Part shown: positions 21,201-32,286 of the stretch, piece by piece
How the letters are laid out: each line of letters opens with the position of its first letter
How positions within the stretch are numbered: the first letter of the stretch is position 1
Origin: Meghimatium bilineatum
Lineage: Eukaryota; Mollusca; Gastropoda; Stylommatophora; Philomycidae
DNA length: 64,000 nucleotides
Assembly: GCA_034231615.1 (NCBI GenBank)
Contig: CM067306.1
Location: 61,649,475 to 61,713,474 of the forward strand
Direction of reading: 5' to 3'
Made by a program: the position numbers and the translations under genes
The notes under the pieces: model-generated
Told to the model about the DNA's origin: nothing
Databases searched by the model: none
Seen by the model: the letters and a program-made list of their open reading frames with translations, nothing else

Positions 21201-24200
21201 CATAATTGTGCTTTTTATGAACATGTGTTTCCAGTGGAGACTTATGGATGTGAAGTCCAAAAGAATAACATCATTTGAATTAAAGTGCTACAGATGATTT
21301 CTGAGAATATCATGGACAGAAAAAAAATACAGGTGGTGCTAAGCCCAATCAGCATCCAAGAGGGCTAGCTTCTGAACACCATATTCAAGAAAAAGCTAGG
21401 TTTTTTTTCGGTCACGTTAAGAGATATGACGGTTGAGAGAGAGTAATATTGGAGAGGATGATAGAAGGTAACAGAAGTAAAGGGTGAACAAGGAATGCCT
21501 GCACATATCCCTAAAGTAGGTGGGGCGGGACAACTTGCTCAAGATCAAGGAGAATTCAATAGATCCATAAGTAGGACTACATTCTGGAAATAATATGTCA
21601 CCTGATGATTATATGTTACTTATAAATACTACATACTATTGTCATGTGACGTATGTGTGTGTCATGTGACATATTCCTTCCAGAACGTTGTCTTCCCAAT
21701 GAACTCTCTGAACCTCTCTCTGTCTTGGGCGATGTGGCTTGCATTTTCTAGCGATGTATTCATGTTATCTTTAATGTACTACATACTATAATACTATTAA
21801 AAATACAATATTTTAAAATTCCTTATATTACAAGAATACAACATTTAAAAATTCTTTATGCTGCAAGAAAACTACATTTTCACATTCCTTATGTTGCAAG
21901 AATACTACATTTAAAAATTCTTTATTTTACAAGAATACTACATTAAAAATTTCTTTATTTTGCAAGAATACTACATTAAAAAATTCTTTAAAAAATCTTA
22001 AATTTGCATATGTTAGACAAAGATTTTAATACATCAGCACAATCATAAAGCATACTGACCTCAGTTCACAACCACTGCTCTGTATTTTTCTAACTATATC
22101 TCTATGCGTACAGGAATCAACACTTTCTCCATTCACCGACAGAATAATGTCACCTGTTGGAAAGAGTTAAAAATAAAGGAAATACATGTCACATTTTTTC
22201 ATCATAAAGTACGAATTATAAGTAATAGAGCCCTTGTATCCTTTTGTGCTTCTTTTTTTTTTTTTTTTTTTTTACTAGTACGATACCACAAGACTTTTTG
22301 GTTGTTGAGATTCTTCTTCTCGCCAATTGTCTCCTATTTGACCATCATCTTGGCAGGGAGAACTGTGGTCCTGCCTGAATATAGAGAGTCCCTTCTAATC
22401 TCACTTTTCAGCTTCTGGACTAAGGAATAAACCCCATATCCTTATCAACAACAGAACAGAGGGAATGATCCAAGAACTTATATTGAAGTACTCAAAGCTA
22501 AACAATATAATAATTTACACAGACAGCTCAGTAGCACAAGAAACAAACAGGTGTAGTTAGGGTTTCGTGGCATACCAAAATGGCAAGAAATTAGCTAATA
22601 TGTCAGCTGCATTCCCCACTACAACATCGAGTATGAGAACGGAAATAGAAATGGTGACAGCAGCTCTCACTTGGCTGGCGACACAACCACCAACAGACTC
22701 AGTGATTCTATTAGACTCTCAAAGTATGCTGCACAAGATAAAAAGGTGTATGATCGGAAATGAATGGGGCACTCTTCTTAACAATGTGCAGAGTATTACA
22801 TGGATCTACTGTCCAGGTCATGCTGGAGTAAGGGGAAGCGAAAGAGCCAATGTGTTGGCTTGAAAAGTCTTGGTAAAAAGAAGAGACAGGATTTAATTAA
22901 TTAGAGCAGTGAGGGATACCTACAAAAAGATGAGGACATGGTTGAACAAGACAATAAACACATTCAGAGAATGGTAGAAATGGGAGTGACTAGAGGCGAT
23001 GGGAGAAAGTGCACTCTCTATGGAAAGATCAGAAAAACATGCAATCAGCAACTGACTGGGACACTGAGCTTGTACACTTTTAGATGGCTGATGGAGCGGC
23101 AAGCAGAACCTATATAGGAATGTCCCCAGTGCTGTGACGCTTGTTCCTAATCAAGAATTCTTATCAAGGTGGATAGTGAGTTTGCATAAGGTTACAGTGT
23201 GGCCAGGTTTGAAACCATGTCTGGACAAAAAACAACCAGTATCGTCATTTCTCGTCTGACATGACCACTCCTCCAGTCAACCCAGCTGTAAATGGGTACT
23301 TGAGTTGGGGAAGGTAAACACAGCATGGAAGGGAACTGACAACTCCACCTAATAGTTGCTGGGGCTTAGTACATGAAGAGTTATCTTCATCTCTGATGGC
23401 AGGTTGCTGCCATAGGATCTACGTTTATCTCATCAAGAAACTGGCTTTGATAGGGATACTTTTGCACAGTGGGAGGGTTTATTTCATATCCAGATGACCC
23501 CAACTCTCAGCAGCATGTACCTATTTGAGAAGAGTTCTCATACTCAGAAGAGGTACACAAAATGTATTGTACAAAAAATAAAGTACTGTGGGGATATAGT
23601 ACTGTACAGATAAAGTACTGTGGGGCTTCCAGAAAAGGATTGTTTCCACTGTATAGACATGTCACCTCATAGAATTTCTCTGTTGCATGCTGGTTCGTTT
23701 CATAGACTACTGACGAGGACTTCCGCAGGCAAAATAAACTGCTTTTTTTTTCTTTCCCCAGGTAAAAGATGGTTGATAATATCCACACTTGCTTTAAGTG
23801 TAAGAGCCTCAGTTGTTGTTCCAAAGCCAGATGTGTTGCCTTGGTTGTGCTGAGTCCATGTTTGTTCAATAAAATCTGATAATTTATAATTAATTATAAA
23901 CAACAAACTAGAAGAACATTTTACCATTTTGAACCCATCTTGTTTAAAGTTACTACATTCTAGAAAACAGAGTTTTTTACTGCCCACCCAACTCCAAGAA
24001 GCAAATGGACATCAGTATCACAGAACTAAACAAGAAACATCACTTTCCTGAAGATAGAGAGGAATCTGAAAGAGGTTCAAATATCCCACCAAATGCATAT
24101 CTCATACTGCCTAAAATAAACACTGCACTAATTGACAAGCCAGTAAGCAAGACAACAAACCAAAACACACTTAAGTCCATTGCACTCGAGACTATCGACT

Positions 24201-27200
24201 CCTACCCCAAGGACTGGATCCAAGCATACACAGATGGGTCAGTCTTCAAAGGCACCATCAATGCAGAATATGGCTCTCTCATAGTCCTCCCTGACAAAGC
24301 TTCAATAGAGTATCTGCCCCTTGTGGAGAGTATTTCTGCAGGAACTATGATGCCGAGGTGAAAGCAATATCAGAAACACTCTCATACATCACCACCTAAT
24401 ACAAAAATAATGCAACACATCCAAAAACCTAGTAATATTCACATATTTGTCTGCTCAATAAGCCTTTGAAAATTGGAATCCAACAGCAGAGAAAACTATA
24501 AGCAACATACTTCAAGCTACAAACATACTTACATCCTTGGCATCAATATTACACTACTGTGGATACCACACAGGTATCATCGAAAATTAAACTTCTGATA
24601 AACTGGCAAAAAAAGGAGCAAGTATGTCTCAACCAGGAATTTCCAACAACCTTAGAACAGCTAAACACATTAAATGCAACAACTGTAAACAACAATGGAT
24701 GGATCGCTGGGTCACTGCTCAAAAGGAAAAGTACTATATGCAGATATGTCATAACCAAGTCCACACAACAGTATAAATAGACTACACCACAAAGATCAAA
24801 CCACAATATTTAGGCTGCAAACAACACATATATAACTTAATAAACATCTACAAAGAATTACCGTACATATGGTGCAGACCATACACTATACTGCAACAGA
24901 CAAGAGGAGGAAACAGTAAAACACCACCTTATTGAATGCCCTGCACTATAAGACCTACGAAAACAACTGTTACCACCAAACCCCTCCATCACCAACACCC
25001 TTTATACAGGCACAACACAGCTGAAGAAGACATACACCTACCACAACCAAGCACAGGAAAGAAAGAGTGAAAGCTCACAACCATGGGGATTGAATAAGTA
25101 AGTAAGAAGAATGTTTAGAACACCATGGACAGATAAAAAGTGTAATGAAGATATTTTGAAACAAGTTAATTCTAAAAGAGAACTGCTTATCCACATCAGA
25201 AAGAGACAGTCCACATTTTTGGACATATCATTAGAAGAGGAAAGATGGAACACATTGTAACAACAGGAAGATGATCTCAAGTTGAAGAGCAAGAGAGGTA
25301 GGGGAAAACCAAGAGAGAATATGCTTGACAACCTAGCATTGTGGCAGGGGAGAACATTGATATCAGAAATGATTGACAGCACATAAAATAGAAGGCTGTA
25401 GAAAGACATGATAACCAATGCCACAAAGCATGGACTATAAGAAGAATAAGAACTTGTCTTCAGACAAACATTTACTGACCTCTCTGCATCCCAGCAATCC
25501 ATGCAGATCCATTGATCTCAACATAATCCACATATGACATGATCTCCACTTCTTGCGTTCGTTTGTTTCTGATTCCATACGTCTGTAAAAAAAACGTAAT
25601 ATTCGTAACTGAAACATTACATAATATTCCTTCATGTGAATTATCTGAAAATTCTGTGACCATATGCCTGCAGAACACTAAGCATATATTTATTCATTCA
25701 TTCATTCATTAATTTTCCTTTTGTGCTGAAGTTAGCACATAGGGCAGAGGTCAGATCTCTCCAATTCTGTCTGTTCAAAGCTATTCTGTGCAGTTCTTGA
25801 ATAGTATGAATATTGGTTGTTTTACTTTCTCTAAGTATTGTTCTTCTGAGTGTTTCTTTTGGTCTACCCCTTGCTCTTTTGCCTGTAGGTATCCATTCAA
25901 GAGATTGGTGATGTATTCTGTTGGTGTCTGCGCGTAGGATATGCCCGATGTAGGACCAACAGCGTTTTCTGATAACATCTGTGATAAATTTTGATGTGTC
26001 TCTTCTCTGATATCATGATATATTTATAATGCTGTCTAAATTGAAGGGAAGAAGGGCCTATTTCACATTTTTTAAACTATTGAGAAAAACGCAATCAAAT
26101 ATTTTTTAAGTGCAGGAAAAATTATAAAGCTTTGCTTGAACTTCCTGTTTCTGGGAATATGTTCTTAACATATCAGACCATTTGGTACCATTTCATACAT
26201 ACAAGATGGTAGCAGCTATTGTATTTTGCAAAAATATTAATTTTATAAAAAGCGTGTGATAGGTCTTGCTTCTACTAAACCCTGAAATTGTGATACGTGG
26301 ACACCATACTTACAACAAGAAAAGTGTTTCGACATCTTTCATTGCACATCTTCCATTGCACATCTTTCATTGGACATCTTCCATTGAAAATCTTCTATTG
26401 CACATCTTTCATTGCACATCTTCCATTGAGCACCTTCTATTGCACATCTTCCATTGAATATTCTCTGTTGAACATCTATTGCACATCTTCTATTGACAAT
26501 CTTCTATTGACAATCTTCTATTGAACATCTTCCATTAAACATCTTCCATTAAACATCTTCCATTGAAAATCTTCTATTGCACATATTTCATTGCACATCT
26601 TCCATTGAACATCTTCCATTGCACATCTTCCATTGAACATCTTCCATTGAATATCTTCCATTGAACATCTTCCATTGAACATCTTCTATTGAACATCTTT
26701 CAATGCACATATTTCATTGCACATCTTCCATTGAACATCTTCCATTGCACATCTTCCATTGAACATCTTCCATTGAACATCTTCCATTTAACATCTTCCA
26801 TTGAACATCTTCCATTTAACATCTATTGAGCATCTTCTATTGCACATCTTCCATTGAATATTCTCTGTTGAACATCTATTGCACATCTTCTATTGACAAT
26901 CTTCTATTGAACATCTTCCATTGAACATCTTCCATTGCACATCTTCTATTGCACATCTTCCATTGAACATCTTCCATTGCACATCTTCCATTGAACATCT
27001 TCCATTGAACATCTTTCATTGAACATCTTTCATTGAACATCTTCTATTGCACATCTTTCATTGCACATCTTTCATTAAACATCTTCTATTGCACATATTT
27101 CATTTGTATCTTCAATAAAAATGTTAAATATAAGGTGATATGATTAGCAACATACAAATTACTTACAGATATGCCAGAGTGTTGCCAGACATGAAAGGGA

Positions 27201-27785
27201 AGTAAAGAATAGCTACAATGTTTAACTTTCATGCGAGTCGTAAGATGCGACTGAGGAGGTTAATAGAGTGGAGTTCGCTGTCTCATCCAAATATAGGGTC
27301 ACTGTGACCTAAAAGCCAAACTGGTCGGGTGTGTCAGGCAGAAAGGTGCAGATATTGCAGCAAAGCAGTAAACTATGACACAATACATTCCGTTATCCGG
27401 ACTACATCCTACCAATCTGCGGGAGTTTGAGAATGAATGCAGAAGAAGAAGAATTGCAAACTATATATTTAACTGCAGTAATGACACTTTCAAACATATA
27501 ACTGCGGTAATGACACTTTCAAACATATAACTGCAGTAATGACACTTTCAAACATATAACTGCAGTAATGACACTTTCAAGCAAACATTATGAGCGCTAT
27601 CAATTTTCACAATTTACTGTGATGTCGAGTCTTCATACCTGCAGAGTAAATCCCCAAGACTGACCCTTGTTTCGGATGAGTCTGATTGTCCGTCGCCTTC
27701 TTGTTTCCCCTGGTTCTGTTCTAATAGCTCTGTCTTGCTCAAGTCCACGTAGATCTGCACCTATTGAATCCCTCAACTTTGGAAT
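16900..27785 (-). CDS. TAMALIN: Tamalin/CYTIP-family PDZ scaffold protein, five exons, 5' end not located
   Basis: Joining the minus-strand exons 27785-27639, 25582-25480, 22153-22060, 19993-19927 and 18297-16900 gives about 602 residues. They show a basic run, one PDZ domain, a leucine-rich helical segment and a very long acidic Ser/Thr-rich tail. The PDZ has a WGFTL carboxylate-binding loop (FGFEI in human tamalin), a QTYG motif, GDIILSVNG and an HRDIV helix whose His is the class I residue. The family scaffolds group 1 mGluRs and cytohesin/ARNO (tamalin) or cytohesin-1 and sorting nexin 27 (CYTIP). The C-terminus CTRL is itself a class I PDZ ligand, as in tamalin, where tail and PDZ can interact. 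Human tamalin is 395 residues and CYTIP 359, so this tail is expanded. The start Met exon was not found. Invertebrates may have a single ancestor of both paralogues, so the symbol is approximate. Confidence 0.85.
18298..19317. other. Tamalin intron, no recognised element
   Basis: AT-rich intron with a short TA tract at 18338-18366. No exon or repeat family was recognised. Confidence 0.5.
19318..19576 (-). mobile_element. SINE-A copy
   Basis: Reversed tail CTTCTTCTAAG, GATTAGCAGGATGTAGTCCA, CGGCCTGATACATATGACTT and AGAAGGTAAACAGTG. Inside a tamalin intron, sense with the gene. Confidence 0.85.
19705..19871 (-). mobile_element. SINE-B copy, full length, 9-bp target duplication
   Basis: TTGAGGATC is at 19696-19704 and 19872-19880. 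It gives the full length of the family, about 167 bp including the GAA tail. It is 46 bases from a tamalin donor site. Confidence 0.88.
19927..19993 (-). CDS. TAMALIN: Tamalin-like gene, fourth recognised exon (PDZ last strand and helix)
   Basis: Sixty-seven bases complete an Arg codon and encode LVTLFENCCQKVELHERYIRLK, cut here from the domain end. The human counterpart is LETLYG followed by KAELEARLQYLK. The acceptor is CTGACAG and the donor GTAAGT. It is too short to be seen as an open reading frame. A full-length SINE-B with its own target duplication sits 46 bases beyond the donor. Confidence 0.85.
20040..20400 (-). mobile_element. LINE C-terminal fragment
   Basis: Reverse of an RT tail; similar text (AGAACACAGTC, TCTCTGTCCTGGGCAAGCAG, CCATCGTCTTCCTG) recurs at 32287-32470. 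Confidence 0.6.
20512..20608 (+). mobile_element. SINE-B copy truncated at a telomere-like motif
   Basis: The copy stops at CATCCTGCTGG and runs straight into GTTAGGGTTAGGG followed by inverted CTAACCCTAA. The expected tail is missing. Confidence 0.75.
21230..21560 (+). mobile_element. LINE C-terminal fragment
   Basis: Broken frames read ETYGCE, then KVLQMISENIMDRKK, and FGHVKRYD-like sequence at 21400, as in the RT thumb region GCETW ... LKCYRRILRISWTEK. Confidence 0.55.
21655..21782 (-). mobile_element. LINE fragment nearly identical to 32287-32402
   Basis: Over about 115 bases (TTCCTTCCAGAACGTTGTCT to GATGTATTCAT) only one clear substitution is seen against the copy at 32287. The two are recent relatives. 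Confidence 0.7.
22060..22153 (-). CDS. TAMALIN: Tamalin-like gene, third recognised exon (PDZ end)
   Basis: It encodes DIILSVNGESVDSCTHRDIV followed by RKIQSSGCEL, which matches the beta-D and alpha-B part of the tamalin PDZ (GDTLASVNG, HREIVDIIKASGN). The His before RDIV is the class I specificity residue. The acceptor is CCAACAG and the donor GTCAGT; the exon joins in phase 1 on the left and phase 2 on the right. Confidence 0.88.
22430..23200 (+). pseudogene. I-like LINE RNase H domain relic
   Basis: RNase H1 motifs are in order: IIIYTDSSVAQETN (first Asp), TEIEMVTAALTWL (Glu), VILLDSQSMLHKI (second Asp) and WIYCPGHAGVRGSERAN. A stop follows shortly. An upstream stop separates the first motif from the 98-codon frame at 22567. 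Retroelement, inside a tamalin intron on the opposite strand. Confidence 0.8.
23507..23900 (-). mobile_element. LINE C-terminal fragment
   Basis: The minus frame starts MNKHGLSTTKATHLALEQQL, equal in type to LNKHGLNATFATHLALE at 35660. Its continuation is 3' flank. Confidence 0.6.
24005..25095 (+). pseudogene. LINE RNase H and C-terminal relic with TAAG tail
   Basis: It reads DWIQAYTDGSVFKGTINAEYG (RNase H start, shortened), then frameshifted segments ending LRKQLLPPNPSITNTLYTGT and PWGLNK with a stop in a TAAGTAAGTAAG tail at 25085. A related 3' end is at 36069-36330. Confidence 0.7.
25100..25445 (+). mobile_element. LINE C-terminal fragment next to a tamalin exon
   Basis: MFRTPWTDKKCNEDILKQVN, then KLKSKRGRGKPRENMLDNLA and MIDST in shifting frames. 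It ends in AGAAGAA about 35 bases from the exon at 25480. Confidence 0.65.
25480..25582 (-). CDS. TAMALIN: Tamalin-like gene, second recognised exon (PDZ core)
   Basis: The acceptor TTTTTTTACAG precedes TYGIRNKRTQ and the exon runs to AWIAGMQR plus one base, with a GTCAGT donor. It aligns with human tamalin [21 protein letters not shown] and the following AGLTPG region. It joins exon 3 in phase 1, restoring a Gly codon. A LINE 3' end lies immediately past the donor. Confidence 0.85.
25685..26030 (-). mobile_element. LINE C-terminal fragment
   Basis: The minus strand reads GISYAQTPTEYITNLLNGYL and KHSEEQYLEKVKQPIFI, paralogous to the copy at 31305-31560 (YAQTITEYTTNLLHGYQQAK). Confidence 0.7.
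26335..27115. repeat. 14-bp minisatellite, about 55 copies
   Basis: The unit is CATCTTCCATTGAA with TTTCATTG and TTCTATTG variants. Variant blocks repeat as larger groups, for example the CTATTGCACATCTTC clusters. Located in a tamalin intron. Confidence 0.93.
27176..27453 (+). mobile_element. SINE-A copy, near full length
   Basis: GTGTTGCCAGACATGAAAGG at the 5' end and GAATGCAGAAGAAGAAG at the tail. Followed at once by the 29-bp array. Confidence 0.85.
27470..27580. repeat. 29-bp minisatellite, about 4 copies
   Basis: The unit contains ACTGCAGTAATGACACTTTC; it lies 60 bases from a tamalin donor. Confidence 0.9.
27639..27785 (-). CDS. TAMALIN: Tamalin-like gene, first recognised exon (PDZ start)
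   Basis: It encodes 49 residues ending in RRRRTIRLIRNKGQSWGFTLQ-type sequence: a basic linker, beta-strand A and the carboxylate-binding loop. The donor is CAG|GTATGA, in phase 0 with the next exon. The proposed acceptor is TTTAAG before IPKLRDS; an acceptor deeper in the open frame is possible, so the left boundary of the protein is uncertain. A 21-bp tandem array lies only about 20 bases upstream of this acceptor. Confidence 0.75.
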
Positions 27786-27805
27786 CTTAAACGTAAAATG
27801 AGAAA

Positions 27806-27972
27806 CTATGAGATAGAACATAATGTATTAGTAATAGAACATAATGCTAAAGTAATAGAACATAATGCAATAGTAATAGAACATAATGCAATAGTAATAG
27901 AACATAATGCAATAGTAATAGAACATAATGCTAAAGTAATAGAACATAATGCAATAGTAATAGAACATAATG
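27806..27972. repeat. 21-bp minisatellite, about 8 copies
   Basis: The unit contains GTAATAGAACATAATGCAAT. Its length is a multiple of three, so both strands are open. It ends about 20 bases from the proposed acceptor of the first recognised tamalin exon. Confidence 0.93.
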
Positions 27973-28265
27973 CAACATCATCATCAAATTCAGTCTCAGC
28001 AATGAAGGTTGGCTGCAATGGATCTCCAAGATACTGTATCTTCCCTTGGTGGTGCACTCTGCTAGACTATCCTATCCATCTCATGATGTTTCCACCCCAC
28101 TTGTATCTCTGTCCACATATTGATCATTGCCCCTCTACCTTCAAGCAAGGTATTCAACAAGATGTCATGTCTTTTAATATGTCCAAAATATTTTATTTTA
28201 TTTTTATTTCCAGTAATGTTTCCTTGTCATATGCAGTGTTGTCATTACTTGAGCCGGACATTATC
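27973..28265 (-). mobile_element. LINE 3' fragment with GAT-repeat tail
   Basis: Reverse of the end seen at 13205-13480: tail ATCATCATCAA, then GAAGGTTGGCTGCAATGGAT and GTGGTGCACTCTGCTAGACT. Confidence 0.75.
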
Positions 28266-28289
28266 TTTTTATATATATATAAATATATA

Positions 28290-28441
28290 TATACCGAGTT
28301 TGATCCCCGCCACAGGCAATTGTGCATCCGGACCATTCAGAAAGCAATGGCAAACTACTTAATGTATTTATATTGTCTAGAAAATCACCACAGCCAATAA
28401 ATGCTGGGTTGATAGCTACGTCCTGAATAAGATATGCTACC

Positions 28442-28522
<81 letters not shown>

Positions 28523-28530
28523 TATATATA
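28290..28530 (+). mobile_element. SINE-D fragment followed by a TA tract
   Basis: A B-box-like GTTTGATCCCCGCC opens CACAGGCAATTGTGCATCCG and AAAGCAATGGCAAACTACTT, shared with 60785-60955 and, reversed, 36597-36640. Pure TA follows from 28447. Confidence 0.7.
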
Positions 28531-28769
28531 TATAACCTGCCAATCATCCCCCTCTGCTGTCTCCTCAATCAATTTCAATCTCTTAATAACAATCTCATCC
28601 ACCATAGTGCCCTTGTCCAACAGACACATATATACAGAATTTACAAAGTCTGTCAGCTCTCGTTATCCTCAACTACAGCGTACCAGGTCAAAATTTACAT
28701 GTAAATCCCTAGAGATGTAAAACCCCAATGTACCCCATCCACTCATGACACAGACGTCCATTCTGAATT

Positions 28770-28912
28770 TTGCAGAACATGGATAGATAGTGTATTAGAG
28801 ACACTCAGAAATATAACAGCAGAAGAGGCAAATAGAAGGGCAAAAGGCTGTACACTCACTCTCCCCTCAACACCAAAAGGTACATGAGGACAGAAAGAAG
28901 AAGAAGATGGAT
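28770..28912 (+). mobile_element. LINE C-terminal fragment with GAA tail
   Basis: RTWIDSVLETLRNITAEEAN then RRAKGCTLTLPSTPKGT, with tail AAAGAAGAAGAAG. A reversed copy lies at 30258-30400. Confidence 0.7.
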
Positions 28913-29119
28913 TGAGAGTTCAACACAATAACATCCCTGACTGTCACTGTTTCTGTGATCCACTTTAGGCCCTCTTTATCTTTCTAGCTCCTTTCACATT
29001 ATTTATTATAAATATTATAACGTTTTATCATGCTTAAAATTTATTAATCGATTATTATGTTTATCAATATTACTATAAATTAAATGCATAAATAAATTCC
29101 ATTCATAAATTCACTATTC

Positions 29120-29500
29120 ATACCAACAGTTGTGTTATCAATGTCAGACATGGACAATAACTAAAGTTCAACATAGAAAGCTTACCATTTGTGAAATGAG
29201 ATATTTAAGAAAGCAGCAAGAATCGACATGTGAGGAATGAAGAAATTACACGAACTGTTAGAACAATGTCTATGGTTTCAAATATATTTTAAAACAGATA
29301 CTGAAATGGTTTGGCCACTTAATGAGAATGAATACATATTGGCCAGCAGCAAGAGCATACAAAATGAGAATGGAAACAACAAGAGGCAGGGAAGACCAAG
29401 ATAAAGGTGGGTTAAAGGAGCTACCAATGTTCTGAGACATCTCAATATTACTGCACATCAAGTGACTAAACGTGCCATAACCAAATACTGATTGTCACTG
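29120..29500 (+). mobile_element. LINE C-terminal fragment
   Basis: It parallels 35346-35720: ATCAATGTCAGACATGG, GGCCACTTAATGAGAATGAA and GGCAGGGAAGACCAAG (GRPR motif). Confidence 0.65.
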
Positions 29501-29614
29501 AATACAACAAAAGCATAGAAAAGATGATAGACAGATAGGCTATTAATATTGCTTTATCATTAATATACTTTAGTGCAAATAATTTGTAATGCATCTTGAT
29601 GGAGTTTAGCGATT

Positions 29615-29790
29615 TGCCTTTTATTTAAGAGGTTGCTGGTTCCCTTTCGAGTCATGATGTTTTATTTACAAGTGCATATTTTGTGCTTGAAACTACATGC
29701 TTAAGTGGCACTCTTGGCAGGTCATTTCATTGTCAGGGATGGTGTAGACCTGCGTATGGGGAAATCCAAGTACACACAAGTCACTCCTCT
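29615..29790 (+). mobile_element. SINE-C copy, degraded head
   Basis: AAGAGGTTGCTGGTTCCCTT, AGTCATGATGTTTT and GTGGCACTCTTGGCAGG match copies at 42535 and 59100. Confidence 0.65.
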
Positions 29791-30257
29791 ACACCTTTTT
29801 AACTGCGACTATTAATACTATTACCATTAAACTTATTATTATTATTGCAATCATTATGTATGATGCTCACTTTTTCACTGCTATCAGTCAGGGGCACCGC
29901 AGCATATAACAACTGGACTACACTGTTCTAGAACAGAAAAAATCATAATTGTAAGTAGAAATTGTTTATAAAAATCTGATGGGAAAGAGAACAACAAAAA
30001 AACAGAATCATGTGAGGAAGAAACTTGAAAACAAGGGGAAAAAAAGAGAAGGATAGTAAGAACTGAAAGGAATACTAAAGATAGAACAAGATGGAATATG
30101 TTTGTTGAGGACTTGCGGATCAAGAAGTGAAAATGTGAAGAGGTAGATAAATAAAATGGTTCCAACTTGTAAAGTGGTGAATAAGAATGTAGTTAAGTTC
30201 CTAACTTGTTTGCTTATCAACTATGCTAAATGTTTAAACCTGTCTTAGAGAACTAAA

Positions 30258-30400
30258 TGCTTCTTCTTCTTCTTCTTTCTGTCCTCATGTACCTTTCAGT
30301 GTTGAGGGGAGAGTGAGTGTACGGTCTTTTGTCCTTCTATTTGCCTCTTCTGCTGTTATATTTCCGAGTGTCTCTAATACACTATCTATCCACCTGTTCA
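30258..30400 (-). mobile_element. LINE C-terminal fragment with GAA tail
   Basis: Mirror of 28770-28912: CTTCTTCTTCTTCTTTCTGT, then GTGTTGAGGGGAGAGTGAGT. Confidence 0.7.
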
Positions 30401-30550
30401 TGGCCATACTTGTTGTTATCTTCTCCACCGTTGTTTACATATTCACTTTGTAAACTTATTACTGCACTTATCCACTTTAGACACTTCTCTTATGATGTAA
30501 TATAGAATATCTTCCTCCAGGTGTAATCCAGAATGTGAATAGTGAATGCT

Positions 30551-30554
<4 letters not shown>

Positions 30555-30587
<33 letters not shown>

Positions 30588-31260
30588 CTAAACCCTTTGT
30601 TGCCTTTCAGCATCAGGGGTAGAAGAGTTCTCTGGAGATCTCCCTCGTGTATGCTGTATATATATTTTGGAACTCTTTTATTTCAGTGGTCCATTGTTTT
30701 TCGTGGTCAGCCTCTAGGTCTGCCTTCATTGTATCTGTATAGCATAGCTGTGGTACGCTGTCTGATGGTAGTCTGCTGATGTGTGCAAACTATTTGGTCT
30801 GTTGTCTCTTAATTAATATATTCCAAGATTGTGGAGGTCCCTGTTCTTTGTCTAATGTCCTCATTCTGTCTCTTAGCGGAATTCCTAAGATTCTGTGAAA
30901 GCATGCCATTTCAATTGTCACAAGTTTATGTTTGTCTTGTGCTGTCGTTGTCATTGTTTCTTCTTCTTCTTCAGCGTTCATTCTCAAAGTCCTGCTGAAT
31001 TCTCTTATAGCAGGACCATGGTCCTACTAGATTTCCAGCAGGATGTAGTCCATAGAATGGAAATGTGTTGTGTCGTCGTTTTATTTGAGCCAATGGCCTG
31101 ACACATCCGTCTTCGGTGGAGTCCATGTTTGACATTGGTAGCACAGCATTGGCATAATAATCGTTTTGTATGGTGTTATTTTGGTGTTTAAATCTACATT
31201 TTTATTTCTGAAGATTGGTATCATTTGCCTTAGGGCTTGGTATGCTTTAATGCATCTATT
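30555..31260 (-). mobile_element. LINE 3' region with TA tail, split by SINE-B
   Basis: The reversed element begins with a TA tract (30557-30584) and AAACCCTTTGTTGCCTTTC, as at 33765. It continues into the reverse of 35350-35420 after the SINE-B. Confidence 0.65.
30958..31118 (-). mobile_element. SINE-B copy
   Basis: TTCTTCTTCTTCAGCGTTCA, then GACCATGGTCCTACTAGATT and GCCTGACACATCCGTCTTCG. Inserted in a LINE. Its target duplication is not clear. Confidence 0.82.
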
Positions 31261-31284
31261 GTATATTTCTATATATATATATTA

Positions 31285-32240
31285 ATTAATTAATTTTCCT
31301 ATTGCGCTGAAGTTATTGCATAGGGCAGAGGTCAGATCTCTCCAATTCTGTCTGTTCAAAGCTATTCTGTGCGTTCTTGAATGGTATGAATATTGTTTGT
31401 TTTAATTTCTCTAAGTATTGTTCTTCTGAGTGTTTCCTTTGGTCTACCCCTGGCTTTTTTTGCTTGTTGGTATCCATGCAAGAGATTGGTGGTGTATTCT
31501 GTTATTGTCTGAGCGTAGAACATGTTCGATGTAGGATCAATGATGTTTTCTAATAACATTTCTGATGTAGTTTTGATGTGTCTCTTCTCTTATGTTTTTT
31601 GTTCGATATGACTTTTCCAGCTCTAACATCCATATGACAGCACTGGAATGACGCAGGAATTAAATAAGCGCAATTTCATGAGTGTGCTGATTAACTTTGA
31701 CCTCCAGATATTAGACAGCTTATTAAAGGCACTTGATGCTAATGCAATGCAAGTTATAATTTCTGCCATGACATTGCCGCCGAGCGTTAATTTGTTTCCT
31801 AGATAGGAAAATTTGTGCACCTTTTCAAGTTGTCGTTCGTTTAAATTAATTGTGTTAGGTGAACCGGTAAAGTCCATAATTTTTTATTTTGATGGATTGA
31901 TTTGAAGACCTATCTGTCCTGTTGTGAATTTTAATCTATCAGTTTTTTGTTTGTGCATCTTGATGATTTTCACTCAATAATACAAGATTGTCAGCAAAGT
32001 TGAGGTCTTCTAGTGATGTTTTGTTTATCCATTCAATTCCTTAATTTACGTTGTTTGTGCTTTTTCTCATTACCCAATCAATTGCGATATTGAATAGCAA
32101 TGGTGACATAGGGCAGCCTTGTTTAAGATCAGTAATTATAGGGATTACAGACGGAATTACCGTTTTCTGTTCTAACTCAGCATTTTGAGTTTTTATAGAA
32201 TTATTTTTATCGTATTTATGTATTTGTTTCGGTCCCTATA
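31285..32240 (-). pseudogene. LINE RT thumb and C-terminal region, broken
   Basis: Minus frames include NLNERQLEKVHKFSYLGNKL with TLGGNVMAEI, NSCVIPVLSYGC, and YAQTITEYTTNLLHGYQQAK with RGRPKETLRRTILREIK. These are the usual YLG, LSYGC and GRP blocks of a non-LTR RT. Confidence 0.75.
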
Positions 32241-32286
32241 TATATTTATATAATATATAATGGTGTATAATATATCAATAGATAGT

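Larger units (their letters stand above)
20985..21995. repeat. 33-bp AT-rich array split by LINE pieces
   Basis: Units like TACATTTAAAAATTC with TTATGTTGCAAGAATAC occur at 20985-21065 and again at 21790-21995. LINE fragments fill the gap at 21230-21782. Confidence 0.65.

Noticed and set aside
26335-27115. CRISPR-like array
   Set aside because: Repeats are contiguous 14-mers without unique spacers, in an animal intron.
29170-29240. Minus-strand ATG exon (MSILAAF...) with a GTAAGC donor as the tamalin first exon
   Set aside because: The segment aligns with the plus-strand LINE at 35350-35450, and the phase would create a stop when joined to the exon at 27785.
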